Shown piece by piece: positions 24,245-32,485 of a stretch of DNA of 64,000 nt. The stretch is from Bradyrhizobium sp. AUGA SZCCT0176 (GTDB lineage: Bacteria > Pseudomonadota > Alphaproteobacteria > Rhizobiales > Xanthobacteraceae), in the NCBI RefSeq assembly GCF_018130145.1, contig NZ_JAFCMB010000014.1:90473-154472 (forward strand), given 5' to 3'. Under the pieces are notes generated by a model, which saw only the letters and a list, made by a program, of their open reading frames with translations, was not told the origin of the DNA and did no database searches. The position numbers and the translations under genes are program-made. How positions within the stretch are numbered: position 1 is the stretch's first letter; each line of letters starts with the position of its first letter.

Positions 24245-24314
24245 AGCGAAGCGAAACCCGCCGCAGATGTGGCCACGAAGATGGTGGGTTACGCTGCGCT
24301 AACCCACCCTACGA
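24234..24314. repeat. Palindromic repeat (GGTGGG...CCCACC family)
   Basis: GGTGGGTAGAGCGAAGCGAA on the left is related to the inverted GGTGGGTTACGC...TAACCCACCCTACG on the right. The last three codons and the stop of the preceding gene lie in its left arm. A related copy is at 33031-33113. Confidence 0.65.
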
Positions 24315-24328
24315 AGTATCGCTCTGCA

Positions 24329-25072
24329 CTACCTTCCCTTATAAACCGCCCGGCGCTTTTCCTTGACCGCGGCGGCGGCCTCGATCGCGTCTTCGCTTTC
24401 CTTGACTTCATGAAGCTGGCGCTGGGCACGGCCGGATTGTTCGGAGGGTCCGTGCGGCAGGACGCCTTCGGTGACAAAGCGCTTCAGGGTTTTCAGCACC
24501 AGCGGCGAGAACTCGGCCATCTCGCGCGCCATCTTCAGCGCGACCTCGACCTGCTGCCCGACCGGCACCACCTCGTTGACGAGGCCGATATTCCAGGCGC
24601 GCTGCACCTCGACGATGCGGCACAGCAGCATCATCTCCATCGCGATCTTGTGCGGGATGCGCGCAGCTAACCCCGCGATCATGCCGCCGGTAAATCCCAT
24701 CCGCGCTTCGGGGTAGGAGAATTTGGCGTTCTCGGCCGCGACCGTGAGATCGCACATCATCGACAGCACCAGCGCGCCGCCGACGCACCAGCCGCCCACC
24801 GCCGATATGATCGGCTTTGTCGTCTCAAAGCCGACGGTCGGAATGCAGCGCCACAGTTCGGGAAAATTTCCGGTATCGGCACCGCCGGAAAACGCCTCAT
24901 TGCCGGCGCCGGTCAATACCGCGGCCTTCTGCATCGGCGAGCGCTCGAACTCCACAAAGGCCTTCTGCAGCAACAGCGCCGTCTCGGCGCAGATGGCGTT
25001 GCGGCGCTCGGGCCGGTTGATCGTGACCAGCGTGGTGCCGTCGGAATTGTTTTCGACCAGAACTTTTTGCAT
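24329..25072 (-). CDS. Enoyl-CoA hydratase/isomerase family protein
   Basis: This 247-residue crotonase-fold protein probably acts on an acyl-CoA. The oxyanion-hole motifs are present: SGGADTGNFPELW (about residue 61) and ISAVGGWCVGGALVLSMMCD (about 89-108), then FSYPEARMGFTGGMIAGLAA. The ATG at 25072 opens into VLVENNSDGTTLVTINRPER. Its ribosome-binding site is buried in a perfect 8-bp hairpin at 25081-25100. No neighbour defines a pathway; it is downstream of the phosphatase-like gene on the same strand. Confidence 0.87.
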   Translation of the reverse strand: MQKVLVENNSDGTTLVTINRPERRNAICAETALLLQKAFVEFERSPMQKAAVLTGAGNEAFSGGADTGNFPELWRCIPTVGFETTKPIISAVGGWCVGGALVLSMMCDLTVAAENAKFSYPEARMGFTGGMIAGLAARIPHKIAMEMMLLCRIVEVQRAWNIGLVNEVVPVGQQVEVALKMAREMAEFSPLVLKTLKRFVTEGVLPHGPSEQSGRAQRQLHEVKESEDAIEAAAAVKEKRRAVYKGR

Positions 25073-25080
25073 GTTGTTTT

Positions 25081-25100
25081 CCTCCCCGAATGCGGGGAGG
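25081..25100 (-). promoter_or_regulatory. Hairpin that sequesters the enoyl-CoA hydratase ribosome-binding site
   Basis: A perfect 8-bp stem (CCTCCCCG/CGGGGAGG, 4-nt loop) includes the GGGGAGG Shine-Dalgarno sequence, and the start codon follows 8 nt later. Folding would block ribosome access. It lacks a U-run and so is not an obvious terminator for the upstream gene. Confidence 0.5.
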
Positions 25101-25154
25101 TTAGCATCGCTCGTTCGCCTGTGCGACCCGCCCGGAAGGCGCGCCGGTGCCCGC

Positions 25155-26756
25155 TCAGCGCATGCGCCAGCTCTTGTCGATGTAGCGCTGGCGGTCGAGT
25201 TCGGTGAGCTGCAACGCGGCGCGATAGCTGTCGTCATCGGTTTTGACGAAATAGGTTTTGACCTGGATCGGCACCTGCTCCTCGTCGGGGCCACCAGCGA
25301 AGGCCTCGCGCAGCGGCCGTCCGTCAAAGCGGCTGAGGTCGACCTCGCTGTCGAGATTCATCAGTGCCAGCAAGGTCGGCGCAAGGTCGACATTGCTCGA
25401 AGGCGTGCGCACGGTCACGCCACGCTTGAAATCGGCGCCCCAGGCCAGGAACGTGTTGCGGACGGTCCATGGGCTCATGCTGCCGTGGTTGCCGGCGGTG
25501 CCGGTGAGCGGCCCCGTGGTGGCCGCCTCGGTGTAGTCGGATCCGCTCACGCCCGAGGGGCTCTTGGCCGAACTCCAGGGAAAGGTAAACACGATGTCGG
25601 GACCGCGCTCGCTGTTGGCGAGATGAACCAGTTCGAGCGCGAAGGTGCCGGGCACCTGCCCCTCCACCGGCACGCCCGAGCCGCCGGGTTTACCCGCGGT
25701 GAAAAGCACGCCGACCCATTGCTGCCGCTGCAGGAAGGAAACAATGGCGCCGATCCGCTCCGGATTTCGATCGCGGACGTGCAGCGACATGGTCTGTCCG
25801 CTGCTGGCCAGGACGACGTCATCGCTGTCAGGACCGAGCTTGAGCCCGGCCTTGATCAGTTCATCAGCGACATTGACGCCGAAGATGCCGTGACCAAAGC
25901 CATGGTCGGAAACGACGATGATATTGGTCTTGTCGATCAGTCCGAGTTCGCGCAACCGGTCGAGCACGAGGCCGACCTCGCGGTCGTCGTGACGGATGGC
26001 GGCGCGGGCCTCCGTGGAGCCTGCGCCGGCCGCGTGCTGGACGTGGTCCGGCTCGGTGAGCCAGTTGACGATCACATCGGGCTTGAGCTCGGGCAGCACG
26101 TAGTCGCGCAGCACCTGCCCGGTCCAGCTGACCTGATCGAGATACGGATCCTTGGCGCCGCCCTTTTTCGGTGCGGCCGGAAAGCGGCGCAGGATTGCCT
26201 CGTTCGCATTGTCGGGGAATGCCACCCGCACGCCCGGCTCCCAATCGGCATTCACGAGCACGCCGACGCCCTTTGGCGCGCGCGGGTTGACCAAAAGCGC
26301 GCTCCCGGTCGAACCCGAACTGACGACAGCCAGGGTCTTGCCGCGCTCGGCGAGAATTTCACCCAGGGTCTTGGTCAGCACCATGCGCTCGCCGGTGACG
26401 GCATCGAGGTGGAGCAGGTTCTTGTGATTATCATTGTTGAATGCCCGGTTCGGATCGACCTGCCGGACATAGAGTCTATTGCCGAAAATGCCATTGCGGT
26501 CGGGATAGACGCCGGTCCCGATCGCCGCCGCGTTGGCACGGGTCACGGTCGGAAATACCGCGTGACCGTTTGGAAAATTCACGCCCTCCTCGCGCAGCCG
26601 CCAAAGATTGGGGGTTTCCTGCTCGGTAATGGAGTCGGGCCGCAAGCCGTCGAGCACAAGCACGAGATTCAGGGTCGCTTTGCCGGCCGCTGCCGGGCTG
26701 GCCGCGGTTGCCGCGATGGCGGCGGCAATTGCAACCACGAAGGAAGGCTTCATCAT
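25155..26756 (-). CDS. Secreted type I phosphodiesterase/nucleotide pyrophosphatase family protein
   Basis: This 533-residue exported member of the alkaline phosphatase superfamily has a signal peptide (MMKPSFVVAIAAAIAATAAS). The first metal-binding region reads LVLVLDGLRPDSI, the nucleophile region FPTVTRANAAAIGTG has the threonine typical of PF01663, and later metal residues occur in VIVNWLTEPDHVQHAAG and IIVVSDHGFGHG. A C-terminal NHGSMSPWTVRNTFLAWG carries another histidine. It likely hydrolyses phosphodiester or pyrophosphate bonds in the periplasm. The second methionine is an alternative start. It lies 82 nt upstream of the hydratase gene. Confidence 0.85.
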   Translation of the reverse strand: MMKPSFVVAIAAAIAATAASPAAAGKATLNLVLVLDGLRPDSITEQETPNLWRLREEGVNFPNGHAVFPTVTRANAAAIGTGVYPDRNGIFGNRLYVRQVDPNRAFNNDNHKNLLHLDAVTGERMVLTKTLGEILAERGKTLAVVSSGSTGSALLVNPRAPKGVGVLVNADWEPGVRVAFPDNANEAILRRFPAAPKKGGAKDPYLDQVSWTGQVLRDYVLPELKPDVIVNWLTEPDHVQHAAGAGSTEARAAIRHDDREVGLVLDRLRELGLIDKTNIIVVSDHGFGHGIFGVNVADELIKAGLKLGPDSDDVVLASSGQTMSLHVRDRNPERIGAIVSFLQRQQWVGVLFTAGKPGGSGVPVEGQVPGTFALELVHLANSERGPDIVFTFPWSSAKSPSGVSGSDYTEAATTGPLTGTAGNHGSMSPWTVRNTFLAWGADFKRGVTVRTPSSNVDLAPTLLALMNLDSEVDLSRFDGRPLREAFAGGPDEEQVPIQVKTYFVKTDDDSYRAALQLTELDRQRYIDKSWRMR

Positions 26757-26882
26757 CGATTGTCCCCGCTAAGCGCATTTTTCAGGATTTGGTGATGCGC
26801 GTGGATTAGACAAAAGCTGTTGCAGTTCGATGACTTGCAGGCGGAATAGCAAGAACCGCTCAGCACCATCAAGCCGTGGCCC

Positions 26883-28298
26883 CTAGCTGGGATATTTCGC
26901 CTCTACGAGTTGCGGAATGGTTCGTATCAGCCCGCCAAGCTCGCCTGACGTCAGCAACAGGACAACATCATCCGGCCGCAAGATGTCGTCCAATCTCGCC
27001 AATGCCTCGTCCGGGTCGCTTATCGCCTCGGCATCGTAGTTCGCCGCCCTGACGCGGGCGACGATTTCATCCTGGGTCAATTGGGCATGGGTACCGGCGC
27101 CCTGCGAAGCCGGCTGATAGATGAAAATCCTGGACGCTCCTGCAAATGCGTCGTCATAGGCTGATATCGCCGCCCGGTTTCGCCAGGTGAACGTATGCGG
27201 CTCGAACACGATGATCAGCCGACGATCGGGGAAATGGAGTTTCGTGGCGACGATGGCGCTTCTGGCCTTTTCGTAGGACGATCCAAAACCTTCGTAGACC
27301 GGCACCTTCGATGCGGGCGAGAGCAATTCCATGCGGCGCTTGACGCCCAGGAACGTGCTCATGCCGGCCTTCAGCTCCTCGGGCGACAGCAGCTTCTTCT
27401 CCAGCAGCATCGCGCTGACGCCCACGATATTTTCGATGTTGTGATCGCCGAGCATCCGGGTCGAGAGCCGAATGATCTTTTCGCTGCCGCGCATCAGGTC
27501 GAAACCGGTTTCCGCGCCACGCTCGATGTTGGCGGCATGCCAATGCGCCTTGTCGTCCAAGGCATAAAAAACCGTGGGACAGGCGAGGCTTCCGGCCAGG
27601 GCGCGCGCGTGAGGCTCGCTGCTGCAGACCACCAGAAGTCCGTCTGAAGGCAGTGAGCCAAGCAGGCTTTGATACGGGGCCAGATAATCCGCGTGCGTCG
27701 GAAAGACGTTGATGTGGTCGTGGGTCGCCGAGGTGAGCAGGACGTTTTTAGCGTTGTAGCGAAGGAATTTCGATCTGTTGTCCCAGTTCGAGGCCGGGTA
27801 TTCGTCGCCTTCGAGAACGAACGTCGGGCCCTGCCCGCGGTGCGCGTGGCGCTCGAACCCATTGGTGATCTCACCGATAAAATAGCTCGGGTCCCTGTCC
27901 GAGACCTTCAGGCACCACGCCAGCAGCGCAGAGCAGGTCGATTTGCCGTAGCTTCCTGCGGCTACGATCGTCTCGGAATTGACGGTCATGTCGTGCAGCA
28001 AATCCGCAAACGATCGCACCAGCTTTCCGCTGTCCATCGCCGCGCGAACTTCTTCATTGCTGTCAGGCTGAAGCTTTGCGTTCTTGCCGATCACGATGAC
28101 ATCGGCATCATCAGGAATGTTCTCTTTCCGGTATCCCGCGGCAAACGGGATCTTCTCGTTCCTGAGATAGTCGCTGACCGGCGGGTAAAAGCCTTCGTCG
28201 GAGCCGCTGATCTGCACGCCCATCTGCCGGAGCAGCAGCGCGGTTGCGCTCATGCCCTTTCCGGCAATGCCAATGAAATGCGCTTTCGAAAAATTCAT
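26883..28298 (-). CDS. Mpl-like Mur ligase family protein
   Basis: This 471-residue ATP-dependent ligase has the MurC/Mpl arrangement. The N-terminal nucleotide-sugar domain starts AHFIGIAGKGMSATALLLRQ with GVQISGSDEGF. The central ATPase has P-loop GSYGKSTCS instead of the usual GTHGKTTT, followed by LEGDEYPASNWDNRSKFLRY and DHINVFPTHADY, which are closest to Mpl. The C-terminal domain has GVKRRMELL, YEGFGSSYEKARS and FEPHTFTWRNR. Mpl reattaches tripeptide to UDP-MurNAc in peptidoglycan recycling. No cell-wall gene is adjacent and the P-loop differs, so the substrate may differ too. The ATG at 28298 is used because the frame upstream lies in a dispersed repeat. Confidence 0.82.
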   Translation of the reverse strand: MNFSKAHFIGIAGKGMSATALLLRQMGVQISGSDEGFYPPVSDYLRNEKIPFAAGYRKENIPDDADVIVIGKNAKLQPDSNEEVRAAMDSGKLVRSFADLLHDMTVNSETIVAAGSYGKSTCSALLAWCLKVSDRDPSYFIGEITNGFERHAHRGQGPTFVLEGDEYPASNWDNRSKFLRYNAKNVLLTSATHDHINVFPTHADYLAPYQSLLGSLPSDGLLVVCSSEPHARALAGSLACPTVFYALDDKAHWHAANIERGAETGFDLMRGSEKIIRLSTRMLGDHNIENIVGVSAMLLEKKLLSPEELKAGMSTFLGVKRRMELLSPASKVPVYEGFGSSYEKARSAIVATKLHFPDRRLIIVFEPHTFTWRNRAAISAYDDAFAGASRIFIYQPASQGAGTHAQLTQDEIVARVRAANYDAEAISDPDEALARLDDILRPDDVVLLLTSGELGGLIRTIPQLVEAKYPS

Positions 28299-28325
28299 CT
28301 GTCCCCCCGATTCGGCGATATTAGA

Positions 28326-28420
28326 GCGTTTTCCAGCGAAGTGGATACCGGTTCGCTTCAAGAAAACGCGTCAAATCAAGAATCTGGAGCCCCGTTCCAA
28401 TTCAATAGGAACGGGGCTCC
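28326..28420. repeat. GCGTTTTC...GAAAACGC palindromic repeat with second hairpin, copy 1
   Basis: The 44-nt core at 28326-28369 is closed by GCGTTTTC and GAAAACGC. A second, perfect 13-bp stem (GGAGCCCCGTTCC and its complement, 28386-28420) follows. The same 44-nt core occurs at 46813-46856 and 49660-49703 in inverse orientation. Confidence 0.85.
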
Positions 28421-28509
28421 GCTTGCCGAGGGGTGATGAAACCGGCGCAGCGCCAACCGTGACGCGTATTCGCGCGGCCGGGCAGCTCAATCTTCCCGGG
28501 CTGCCAGGC

Positions 28510-28540
28510 AAAAAGGGCCCCCGCATATCACGAGGGCCCC
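28510..28540 (-). terminator. Rho-independent terminator after the 47-residue gene
   Basis: On the minus strand GGGGCCC and GGGGCCC-complement form a 7-bp stem with an extended GC base, followed by TTTTT. It lies 7 nt after the stop codon of the small gene. Confidence 0.75.
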
Positions 28541-28546
28541 GTCCGC

Positions 28547-28690
28547 CTATTCCTCTGTTGTCTGCAATTCCTCTGTCTCGACCTTATCCGACGAAGATCT
28601 GATCCGCTCCAGCAGTTGCAGGAATTCAGCGGTTTCGTCCGCGATCGACTTCGGCTGGGGCTTGGGTGGGAACGGTATCACTTCAGACAT
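28547..28690 (-). CDS. 47-residue small protein with strong ribosome-binding site and own terminator
   Basis: The ATG at 28690 is preceded by GGAGG at a good distance, and the frame of 47 codons ends at 28547, just before a terminator. The peptide starts MSEVIPFPPKPQPKSIADET and continues with a helical, acidic EFLQLLERIRSSSDKVET. It has no membrane segment. The proline-rich start and amphipathic helix suggest a small protein-binding factor, but I do not recognise it. The signals around it make it a real gene in my view. Confidence 0.7.
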   Translation of the reverse strand: MSEVIPFPPKPQPKSIADETAEFLQLLERIRSSSDKVETEELQTTEE

Positions 28691-28819
28691 GGGCAAAACC
28701 TCCCTGGGTGCAATTCCCTGCGGCATGTCCTTCTCATGCGCAATTGGCGCGTTTCTGCGGCGCGCAATTTCGCGCGCGCCCGGAAGCCGCCTTAAATAAT
28801 TCCAATTCTGCTCGGGCGA

Positions 28820-29245
28820 TCAGCCCCTGGATAATCCACGCACAACGCGATTGCGGACCGGGTGCCTGGCATCGAAGCCATCAGGCAATTTTCCCGCGCG
28901 GTTTCGATCGGGTTCAGGCGACTGTTCTTCGCGCGGGATCAGCGTGGCCTCGAACGGCAGGCCCGGCGCCTGCTTGGCGGTTCCCGAGCACGACGCCAGC
29001 CTGCCCTTGAATCTCCCCGCAAGTTCTACGTCAACCACGTCGAGGCCGAACAGCGTGGGCGGACCTGCGGCATGCCGCGTGGTCGTCAACGCCGCCGTGA
29101 AATGGTCGTTATCGACCTGGTAGGAGCCGCTATAGGTGAAGAAGCTGTCGCCGCCCGATATAATGCCATTTGCAAGGTGCACGATGCCGGTGCCTTCGCC
29201 GCGCGACGTCTTGAACCAAACCGCATACTGGCCGTCCCTGCGCAT
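28820..29245 (-). CDS. GrlR-like regulatory protein
   Basis: This 141-residue protein has an N-terminal part that fits the GrlR-type beta-barrel: GQYAVWFKTSRGEGTGIVHL, ANGIISGGDSFFTYSGSYQV, DNDHFTAALTTTRH. It continues with LDVVDVELAGRFKGRLASCS and a basic tail of about 35 residues. GrlR in enteric pathogens binds and inhibits the GrlA regulator; in rhizobia such small barrels are uncharacterised. The ATG at 29245 is favoured because the barrel starts at once. The 525 nt upstream hold no gene that I can support. Confidence 0.6.
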   Translation of the reverse strand: MRRDGQYAVWFKTSRGEGTGIVHLANGIISGGDSFFTYSGSYQVDNDHFTAALTTTRHAAGPPTLFGLDVVDVELAGRFKGRLASCSGTAKQAPGLPFEATLIPREEQSPEPDRNRAGKLPDGFDARHPVRNRVVRGLSRG

Positions 29246-29711
29246 GAAGAAACTCTCGCATGAGGAGAACTAACAATCGGCACCAACTAAGGGTTGGCGC
29301 ATCGAACCGCTACAAAGGCGTCGCGCGGTAGTTAATGATCCAGAAAACGCGAGGAGAAAATTGTAATCGCCTCAACACGTGAGCTGATTTGCAAACTGAA
29401 TGCGCATGCCGATGCGCGCGCGAACGGCGGCCGCGGTCCGATGCCTGGCTTTTCGCGCGCTTCAAATGTTCACGTGAGTTTCAGTTAACAGAAGCTTTCG
29501 CAAGTGCCGCGGCATCCTTTCCTGGACAAGACAACCGTCACGCGTGACGACATTACCGCAGGATTTACCGCCGGCCATAGCGCTGTAGCACACAGTACAT
29601 AACGGACCCAACCTGAGAGGTTAGCAAGTTTAGGTTGTGAAGTTAAGGAGTGCGTAAACTTTCCTCAGTATTTTCCCCTATATCGAACTGCCAGGGTCCC
29701 GGAAAGAACCC
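29246..29711. other. Intergenic stretch without a supported gene
   Basis: About 465 nt with no convincing reading frame. It is bounded by the GrlR-like gene and the acyltransferase leader. A short inverted repeat (GGCACCAACTAAGGGTTGGCGC) lies near 29279. I see no promoter motif I would name. Confidence 0.5.
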
Positions 29712-29762
29712 ATGGCTGCGGCCGCTTCAATAACAACAACCGTCGCGGCTGCGCCGCGCTAG
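29712..29762 (+). CDS. Possible 16-residue leader peptide in frame with the acyltransferase
   Basis: An ATG at 29712, with GGAAAG upstream, opens a 16-codon frame (MAAAASITTTVAAAPR) that ends at TAG 29760-29762, nine bases before the acyltransferase start and in the same frame. It may be a leader peptide coupled to the downstream gene, or the former N-terminus cut off by a stop mutation. Confidence 0.35.
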   Translation: MAAAASITTTVAAAPR

Positions 29763-29771
29763 GGGGCTCTG

Positions 29772-30878
29772 TTGGCACTGCCGTTTCCATACAATCCAGC
29801 ATTGGATGGATTGCGGGCGGTCGCAGTGCTCCTGGTCATCGCAGACCATTGCGACGTTACTGTATTCGACCAGGGTTATTTTGGCGTCGATCTGTTTTTC
29901 GTTCTGAGCGGCTTTCTGATTACGCGGCTTCTCGTGGACGAAATCGACGCGACGGGAAAGATCGACCTGCGGAGATTCTATCTGCGCCGGTTACTCCGTC
30001 TCACCCCGCCCCTGCTTCTGTTGCTGGCGGCGTATCTGCTGATTGCCCCCCTGCTCTGGCCGCAGCTCGACCTCATGTCGCATGTGCGCGACGCCGCGCT
30101 GGTGGCATTTTATCTGTCCGATTATTCGCAGGCTTTCTGGCATAATCCGAAAGTGCTGATTCACACATGGTCGCTCTCGGTCGAGGAGCACTTTTATCTG
30201 ATCTGGCCGTTCGCAGTTCTGCTGCTCGCGCGCATCGGGCCTCGCGGGCGTGTGGTCGTTCTCTTCGGCCTCTACGTGCTCGCCAGCGCATGGCGCATAT
30301 ACATCTATGAAACCCTGGGATGGGACGCGACGTATTATCGCTTTGATACGCGGATCGACGGCCTGATTTGTGGCGCGCTGCTGGCGACAGCCCTCCGGCA
30401 CAAGGACCTGATCTCGGAAAGAGCAGCCAATATCGCGGGCGTCGTCGCGTGGGCAGCACTCACCGTCTGCCTCTCGATCGGCTTTTGGCGCGCGCCCTGG
30501 TCGTTGGTGATCATGACCAATGTTGCCCATATCGCCGCGTTTGGTTTGCTGATCTCGGCCTCGAAAAAAGAATCGAGGGTCAGTTTGGTATTGTCCGCAC
30601 CGCCGCTGGTTGGCATCGGCGTCATCTCTTACGGCATGTATCTGTGGCATTATCCGGCAGCCATCTACTTCAGAGAATTGTTTCCCTGGTACCTGACTGG
30701 CCCGATCGTCCTCGGCTTTTCGATCGCCATGGCTACGGTCAGCTACCTGGCTGTTGAACGGCCACTGCAACGCTATCGCCGCAGTCTCGGAGGATATCAG
30801 CGCAACGCCGCGACCAAGCCCGCAGCAGTGGGCGGCGAGCAAGTGCCACAGACCGCAATTGTCGCCACGACGACGTAG
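29772..30878 (+). CDS. Acyltransferase 3 family membrane protein
   Basis: This 368-residue integral membrane protein of the OafA/acyltransferase-3 family probably O-acetylates a surface polysaccharide, lipid or secreted glycan. The N-terminus has NPALDGLRAVAVLLVIADHC with the conserved R and H, then FGVDLFFVLSGFLITRLL, and later TWSLSVEEHFYLIWP. About ten hydrophobic helices follow, ending in a hydrophilic tail. The TTG at 29772 is the only start before the family motif, as a TAG lies four codons upstream in the same frame. The neighbours do not define the substrate. Confidence 0.87.
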   Translation: MALPFPYNPALDGLRAVAVLLVIADHCDVTVFDQGYFGVDLFFVLSGFLITRLLVDEIDATGKIDLRRFYLRRLLRLTPPLLLLLAAYLLIAPLLWPQLDLMSHVRDAALVAFYLSDYSQAFWHNPKVLIHTWSLSVEEHFYLIWPFAVLLLARIGPRGRVVVLFGLYVLASAWRIYIYETLGWDATYYRFDTRIDGLICGALLATALRHKDLISERAANIAGVVAWAALTVCLSIGFWRAPWSLVIMTNVAHIAAFGLLISASKKESRVSLVLSAPPLVGIGVISYGMYLWHYPAAIYFRELFPWYLTGPIVLGFSIAMATVSYLAVERPLQRYRRSLGGYQRNAATKPAAVGGEQVPQTAIVATTT

Positions 30879-30941
30879 CGCGCAGTAGTCGCGCGCGACG
30901 ACATCACCGTTGCCAACGGTCGACCGCAGCCCTTCGCCGCT

Positions 30942-31727
30942 CTAACGCACCTGCACGTCCACGACGCCGATGCCCTCGAGACTGAAACGATAGCTGGCAT
31001 CGCTGTCCGGAAACACCGTCTTCATGACGCTGCCGGTCATCACCACCTGGCCGGCTTTCAGCCCCGCCCCCCGCGAATTGAGCTGCGTGGCAAGCCAGGC
31101 GACGGAGTTGAAGGGATGACCGAGGATGTCGCGGCCATGGCCCTCGCCGAGGTCAACGTCATCCTTTGTGGCACGTCCCATCACTGGCTCCAGGTCGGGC
31201 CATTTCGCCGCGAATTCCGACAGGACGATGCCGCCGTTCCAGGAATTATCCGATACCAGCGAAAGCACATCGAGATTGCCGTAATCGGCGTTGCGGTCAT
31301 CCACCAGTTCGATGGCCGCGCTGACGCCGCCGACATGCGGCGCAATCATTGCGGCGGTCACCGGCGCAGCCGTGACCGGCACGTCGGATTTGATGCGAAC
31401 GGCGATTTCGAATTCGAGACCGAGCCGCCCGAAATCCGCACGACGGACGATCGCACCGGATCGATGCACGCGGCTTGCGAGCACGACGCCAGCAATCGGA
31501 TGATCGATCCCGCAGAATTTCTGCATCGTTGCCGACGTCAGCCCGACCTTGTAGCCCACGGCGTCGCCGTGCTCGCCACGAAGCAGCGCGACATAGCTGT
31601 CCTGGATGTCATAGGCGTCCGAGATCGTGGCGGGCTTGTCCGGCGGAGCAAGCGACGTGAACCGAACGTTGGCCTTGTGTGCCGCAAGCAGCGATTGCGC
31701 CGCGCGCCGGGCTGTTGCGTCATCCAT
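30942..31727 (-). CDS. 2-keto-4-pentenoate hydratase/fumarylacetoacetase-like protein
   Basis: This 261-residue protein belongs to the MhpD/HpaH-like hydratases, which add water to 2-hydroxypentadienoate in aromatic meta-cleavage. Family features are DAYDIQDSYVALLRGEHGDA, VGYKVGLTSATMQKFCGIDH and the metal-binding LEFEIAVRIKSDV. The middle has AAIELVDDRNADY, and the end GLKAGQVVMTGSVMKTVFP. The ATG at 31727 has GGGGAGACC upstream. No other aromatic-degradation gene is next to it, so the pathway is unclear. Confidence 0.85.
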   Translation of the reverse strand: MDDATARRAAQSLLAAHKANVRFTSLAPPDKPATISDAYDIQDSYVALLRGEHGDAVGYKVGLTSATMQKFCGIDHPIAGVVLASRVHRSGAIVRRADFGRLGLEFEIAVRIKSDVPVTAAPVTAAMIAPHVGGVSAAIELVDDRNADYGNLDVLSLVSDNSWNGGIVLSEFAAKWPDLEPVMGRATKDDVDLGEGHGRDILGHPFNSVAWLATQLNSRGAGLKAGQVVMTGSVMKTVFPDSDASYRFSLEGIGVVDVQVR

Positions 31728-32030
31728 GGGTGGTCTCCCCTTGTTGTTTGCTTGTAGCCCGCATAAGCGTACCGACCTGGAGGCCAGAAGGGGCTATGTC
31801 GCTGCAAAGGTCAAGATGCCCTTATATGATGTTGCTCCGATCGAAGTCCTTCGCGAAGCTCTCTCCCTCCGATCGGCCGGCATTGATCGTACTTTCAATA
31901 ATTGCGTGAACGGCCGACATCCGTGTTGGCGGGCCACTTTGTTTTCGGTAGTGACTCAATTTGAAGTTTCGACGTGGTGAACGGCAGACCGGCGGGACTG
32001 ACAAGTTCGCCATATTGAGGAGCGCTTCTC
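31728..32030. other. Intergenic region without a supported gene
   Basis: About 300 nt between two divergent genes. I see no gene, and no clear terminator or operator. It is a little less GC-rich than its surroundings and probably contains both promoters. Confidence 0.5.
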
Positions 32031-32453
32031 ATGGGGACCAAGGCAGCACTGACCGCAGGGACGACTGCGGTCGCCTTGCTCCTATTGCTTGCCGGGTGCT
32101 CGGCAACGCCGGAATCCCTTGAGTCCAAATCGGACAACGTCAGCCAGAATTATGCCGATAACTACGAGGAAGTTTATCGGCGTCTAACCAGCACAGCCAG
32201 GCGCTGTGTTACGGGAGGTACCAACGCTGCAAGGAATGAGGTCGTCTCCAATCTTCACCAAGAACTCGGATTCGCAGTCGTTCGTTTCGTGGTGATCGGC
32301 GTATTCGCAGATAACTACTTTCTTTCGGCAAAAATTGAAAAGATGGGATCAGGGTCTCGCGTTTCCGTTAAGACCAATAACCCGATCATCAGCGACAGGC
32401 TAAACAAGAAGGTTTTCCGGTGGGCCGGGGGAGACCAAGAATGTAACCCGTAG
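32031..32453 (+). CDS. Small lipoprotein of unknown function
   Basis: This 140-residue protein has a lipoprotein signal: a hydrophobic stretch AVALLLLLAG followed by the lipobox LLAGC, so Cys23 should be lipidated. The mature part is unrecognised (ESKSDNVSQNYADNYEEVYR, RRLTSTARRCVTGG, then a strand-rich VVRFVVIGVFADNYFLSAKI). Three cysteines remain. GAGG upstream of the ATG at 32031 supports the start. It is convergent with the next secreted protein gene. Confidence 0.72.
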   Translation: MGTKAALTAGTTAVALLLLLAGCSATPESLESKSDNVSQNYADNYEEVYRRLTSTARRCVTGGTNAARNEVVSNLHQELGFAVVRFVVIGVFADNYFLSAKIEKMGSGSRVSVKTNNPIISDRLNKKVFRWAGGDQECNP

Positions 32454-32485
32454 AAAAGCCGGATGTTGCTTCCGCTCATCCGACG

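Noticed and set aside
24723..26795. Plus-strand open frame of about 690 codons
   Set aside because: It is antisense to the enoyl-CoA hydratase and the phosphodiesterase-like gene, both of which have clear motifs and start signals.
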